DNA from: Epiperipatus broadwayi
Lineage: Eukaryota > Onychophora > Udeonychophora > Euonychophora > Peripatidae
Direction of reading: 5' to 3'
DNA: 64,000 nt
Assembly: GCA_028023455.1 (NCBI GenBank)
Contig: JAQFVV010000018.1
Coordinates: 5,669,800 to 5,733,799, forward strand
Positions 61,000 to 64,000 of this stretch are shown here, one piece after another. The notes under the pieces were generated by a model that had not been told where the DNA came from, made no database searches, and was given only the letters and a program-made list of their open reading frames with translations. The translations under genes and the position numbers were made by a program. Each line of letters opens with the position of its first letter. Position 1 is the first letter of the stretch.

Positions 61000-62400
61000 A
61001 AAAGTTTAGATCATCATTGATATATGAAAGTTTACATTTTTATTTTTACATTTATCCAATTTATTTTCTTTATATTTGGGGTTTTTTTTTCCATTTTCTT
61101 TTTGCCTAAAACTAGTTTTTGTTTAGATCTTATTAAAGTATAATCTATATGTTTTGTTTTCTTATTCAGCATCTTGACTTTAGCATTTTTTTTTAAATAT
61201 TATTATATCATTTGTTTGTCTCTTAAGAAGGTGATTCTCAGTTTGCTTTGTCCAGTGTCTAACAATCTCGATATAATTGGATTTCTAATTGCTTTTTTCA
61301 ATTTTTAACAATTTCCAGTTTTGAATTATCCTATATATATTTTTTAAATTGAAATAATTTATTATTTATATTATAAGAATAAACTATTCATGTACTTCCA
61401 AATAATTAAAAGTTTTCTAAAAAGTCAGGATGCATATCGTTTTTTTCTTTTTCTGGTATTTGAGTGATATTTATCTTATTCTTTTTTTTTTTTTTTTTTG
61501 AAGTTTCGATCATTAGTGATTTTTCCATTAAAGTTTACAATTTTTTTTGCATTTATCCAATTTATTTTCTTTATTTTGTGTTTTTATTTCATTTTCTTTT
61601 TTTGTCTAAAACAAGTTTTTGTTAATACTTATTAAAGTATAATCTATATGTTTTATTTTCTCATTAGTATCTTTTATTTTGTCATTTGTTTTTTCTTAAG
61701 AAGTTGATTCTTTATGCTCAGTGTGATTGGATACAAGTTTCCAGTTTCTTTGCATACTTTTATATCTGCTTTGAATTGTCCTATATAGTTTTTAAATTTT
61801 GAAATTTTTTTTATTATATATATTGTAGATAGTAAATTATTTAATTACTACTCCTGTCACTTTCTGTTAATAAAATCAAATGCCTTTTGAAAGTCAACAT
61901 GTACCTGTCATTTTGTTTTTTTAGGTTTCTTCTAGTATTTGAGTGATAAAACATTTCCTTTTAAATCAGCTTAATCTTTGATTTAAGATATTTATTTTGT
62001 TTAAAATGATTATTAGTATAATTGTTTTATAATTAATAATTGTTTTATAATTTTCACATTTCTTCTTGCTTTTTTTTTTTTAGATTATCATGACATTAAT
62101 AATGATTTTATTTTTTTATAAATGATTTGTGTTAGTTTCTTTGTATGCAATATTATATATCCTGATAACTTCTTGAAATAAATTATTTTTACATATTTAA
62201 TCATTTCCCTTGTAGTTTTTTCTTTTTACTCAATATTCTTTGATTATTTTCTAATAGGGTATTGATTTCACTGTTATAATATAATTGGTGCAATTTCATT
62301 AAGCACTTTCTAATATATCTTCATCAATGTCTGCTTTATATAAATCAGAGCATTACTCTCTTCATTGCTTTAATGTTTTAATCTTGTCAGTGAACAGTTT
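61000..62400 (-). pseudogene. LINE relic with internal tandem duplication
   Basis: On the minus strand VHVDFQKAFDFINRK (about 61908-61866) is a clear RT motif A (DFQKAFD). The downstream part is present twice: 61000-61480 and 61490-61970 share colinear segments (TTTATCCAATTTATTTTCTTTAT, TTATTAAAGTATAATCTATATGTTTT, TTGAATT.TCCTATATA and GTATTTGAGTGATA), a duplication of about 490 bases. No long open frame remains. Confidence 0.6.
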
Positions 62401-63105
62401 TTAATTTTTTTATTTTATTGCCTTCTATTTTATTTTTAAAATAAACTTTATTAAATATGAAAAAAAGCAGTTACTCAATAAACAAAGGGAGTAATTAAAT
62501 AAGCTATGTTATATAATTATTGAAATGAAAGGTTCTGCAAGATGATAGAAACTTATTGAAATATTTTTTTGTGCAGATTAATAACGAATAAGATTAACTA
62601 TGCATGTAATTAAGGTTTTTAAATATAATTTAAAAAAGAAAAAAATACCAAATAATCTAAATTATGCTCTATATATCATAGTGGTGCTGGAAGAGAAATC
62701 AGGTTCCAAGTGGCTACTACAATATCAATAGGAATCAAGGTCTGATCTCGATTTTAATTTTTAACAACTTATTAATAAAAGGGGATTTAAGTTTTGGAGA
62801 TTTCAGGTTAAAAATAAGATGGCATCTCAGGAACCAAAATGTAAATAGGATGAATATTGTCAATCTTATATTAGGAAACATTACTCTGAATATTTTCAAT
62901 AAGCATTGCTAATATGGAAGACTGATTTACTGTAAGAGCTGTTATAAGCTGGTAATATGTATGTAAAGAAATGCATTCATAACCCAATATATTCAAGTGT
63001 TTCCTCTTCCTTCACATACAATGAGCTCTTTGCATCAAAATTTACAAATGTCATTATTCCAGCTAGGAAGGCTTTGGTTGATAAAGCATTGAGATTGATT
63101 TTCAC
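62400..63105. other. AT-rich DNA, unassigned ORF
   Basis: The 69-codon frame 62957-63166 (with FASKFTNVIIPARKALVDKALRL) overlaps the start of the tandem duplication below and is not recognised. Nothing else found. Confidence 0.25.
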
Positions 63106-63335
63106 TAGGAAATCCAAGTATTTAGGCTCCAAATGTCAGAACTTGAATTTCTATATAATGGCTTAAATAGAAATAGTAAGGAAAGAATAGGAAACTTCCT
63201 TAAAATCAGCGTTAGTTTATTAGGAAATCCAAGTATTTAGGCTCCAAATGTCAGAACTTAAATTTCTATATAATAGCTTTAATAGAAGTAATAAGGAAAA
63301 AATAAACTTTCTTAAAATCAGTGTTGGCTCTTAAG
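63106..63335. repeat. 115-bp tandem duplication
   Basis: The unit starting TAGGAAATCCAAGTATTTAG at 63106 recurs at 63221 with a handful of substitutions and small gaps, an older event than the exact 120-bp duplication at 8.6 kb. Confidence 0.85.
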
Positions 63336-64000
63336 GTACAGGTCCCCTAATACCCAATTTTTTTTAGAATAGAACAATAGTGTGGCATGTGTTCTTGGAT
63401 ATGAAAGTGAATAAGCTATTTATGAATTAGTTCCTGATTAGGGTATGGTAAGTCAGTAGGTTTACAGGAATATATGATGTTATATTATGGAAGAAACAAT
63501 GTGTTTGATCAATACATTGATTGTACTGACAGTAAAATGTAGAGACATAATGTAAAGAGAAACCATTTAATTTTTGTTATTTCTGTATTTTTTTATACTT
63601 ATATAATTTTTTTTTTTTTTACCCCAAATGAGTCTGGTACATAGAGAGCTTATCATTTTTTAAAGTGAAGTGGTGAAATTGATGATTGGAATGTAGTATG
63701 TAATTGATTTTTGGTATTATTAATGTTTTGATAAGGGAATTTACTGAGTAGTGATAGAGAATCTTTTGAGAGGGAGTTTATGACCTTTTTAATTGAAGCT
63801 AAATAATATTTTGTACTGTTAGCTTTAATAAATTGAAGGGAAAATGATTTGGAAAGCCTTAAAATTTATGAAGAATGGCACAGTAAACAGAGGATATCTG
63901 TTTGCCAGTAAGGATGTACCATGCTGATAACTTCTCTTTAATAAAAATTAAAGACAAAACTTAAGAATAAAGTTCTGATATTGGAAGGAAAGAAGATTAC
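63336..64000. other. AT-rich DNA, nothing identified
   Basis: No exon, RNA gene or repeat boundary could be supported up to the end of the window. Confidence 0.4.

Overview
The window looks like a piece of a very AT-rich animal nuclear genome. It shows long introns with GT..AG splice sites and dense, mostly decayed transposable elements: Penelope-like, RTE-type and other LINEs, hAT, a Gypsy-type gag, a tRNA-derived SINE, MITEs and foldbacks. No bacterial operon, ribosome binding site or intact RNA gene was seen. The clade cannot be fixed from the sequence alone. The one host gene I recognise is centrosomal/ciliary, so the animal should have centrioles or cilia.

Main host gene (minus strand, read right to left): four short exons at 41145-41253, 36084-36207, 21820-21916 and 1753-1902 splice in phase into one coiled-coil reading frame. 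It aligns without a gap to the N-terminal part of CEP70 (centrosomal protein of 70 kDa). The first ATG in frame is at 41241-41239. A CpG-enriched stretch at 53.5-54.5 kb with two 14-base sites that each match the RFX X-box consensus at 13 of 14 positions is a plausible promoter. If so, most of the window is introns 1-5 of this gene: about 12.2 kb (inferred), 4.9 kb, 14.2 kb and 19.9 kb, plus the start of a further intron to the left of 1753. The gene continues beyond the window on the left.

Layout. 1-21.8 kb: CEP70 exon 5, then an intron holding a MITE (3.2-3.6 kb), a hAT deletion derivative (3.95-4.58 kb), an exact 120-bp tandem duplication (8.6-8.84 kb), a CpG-bearing ORF that may be a first exon of a nested plus-strand gene (9.18 kb), a Gypsy-type element with a gag but no pol (10.7-16.6 kb), an unexplained GC-rich ORF (17.34-17.58 kb) and a nearly full-length dead RTE LINE (18.7-21.5 kb). 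21.8-36.2 kb: intron with SINE-like and hairpin repeats, an intact Penelope-like retroelement ORF joined head-to-head to a truncated inverted copy (28.79-31.60 kb, flanked by an 18-bp direct repeat), a second hAT (31.84-33.21 kb) and a promoter-like CpG/CCAAT/CRE patch (34.7-35.25 kb). 36.2-41.1 kb: a 1.5-kb TIR element and a nested palindrome of about 0.8 kb. 41.3-53.5 kb: inferred intron 1, with a 1.5-kb poly-G/poly-A block that is probably an assembly artefact, a second RTE fragment and a second, older Penelope-like fragment. 54.5-64 kb: upstream or intergenic DNA with two more LINE relics, a SINE with target-site duplication and local tandem duplications.

All six retroelement relics with recognisable coding sequence outside the gag element run on the minus strand, the same strand as CEP70.
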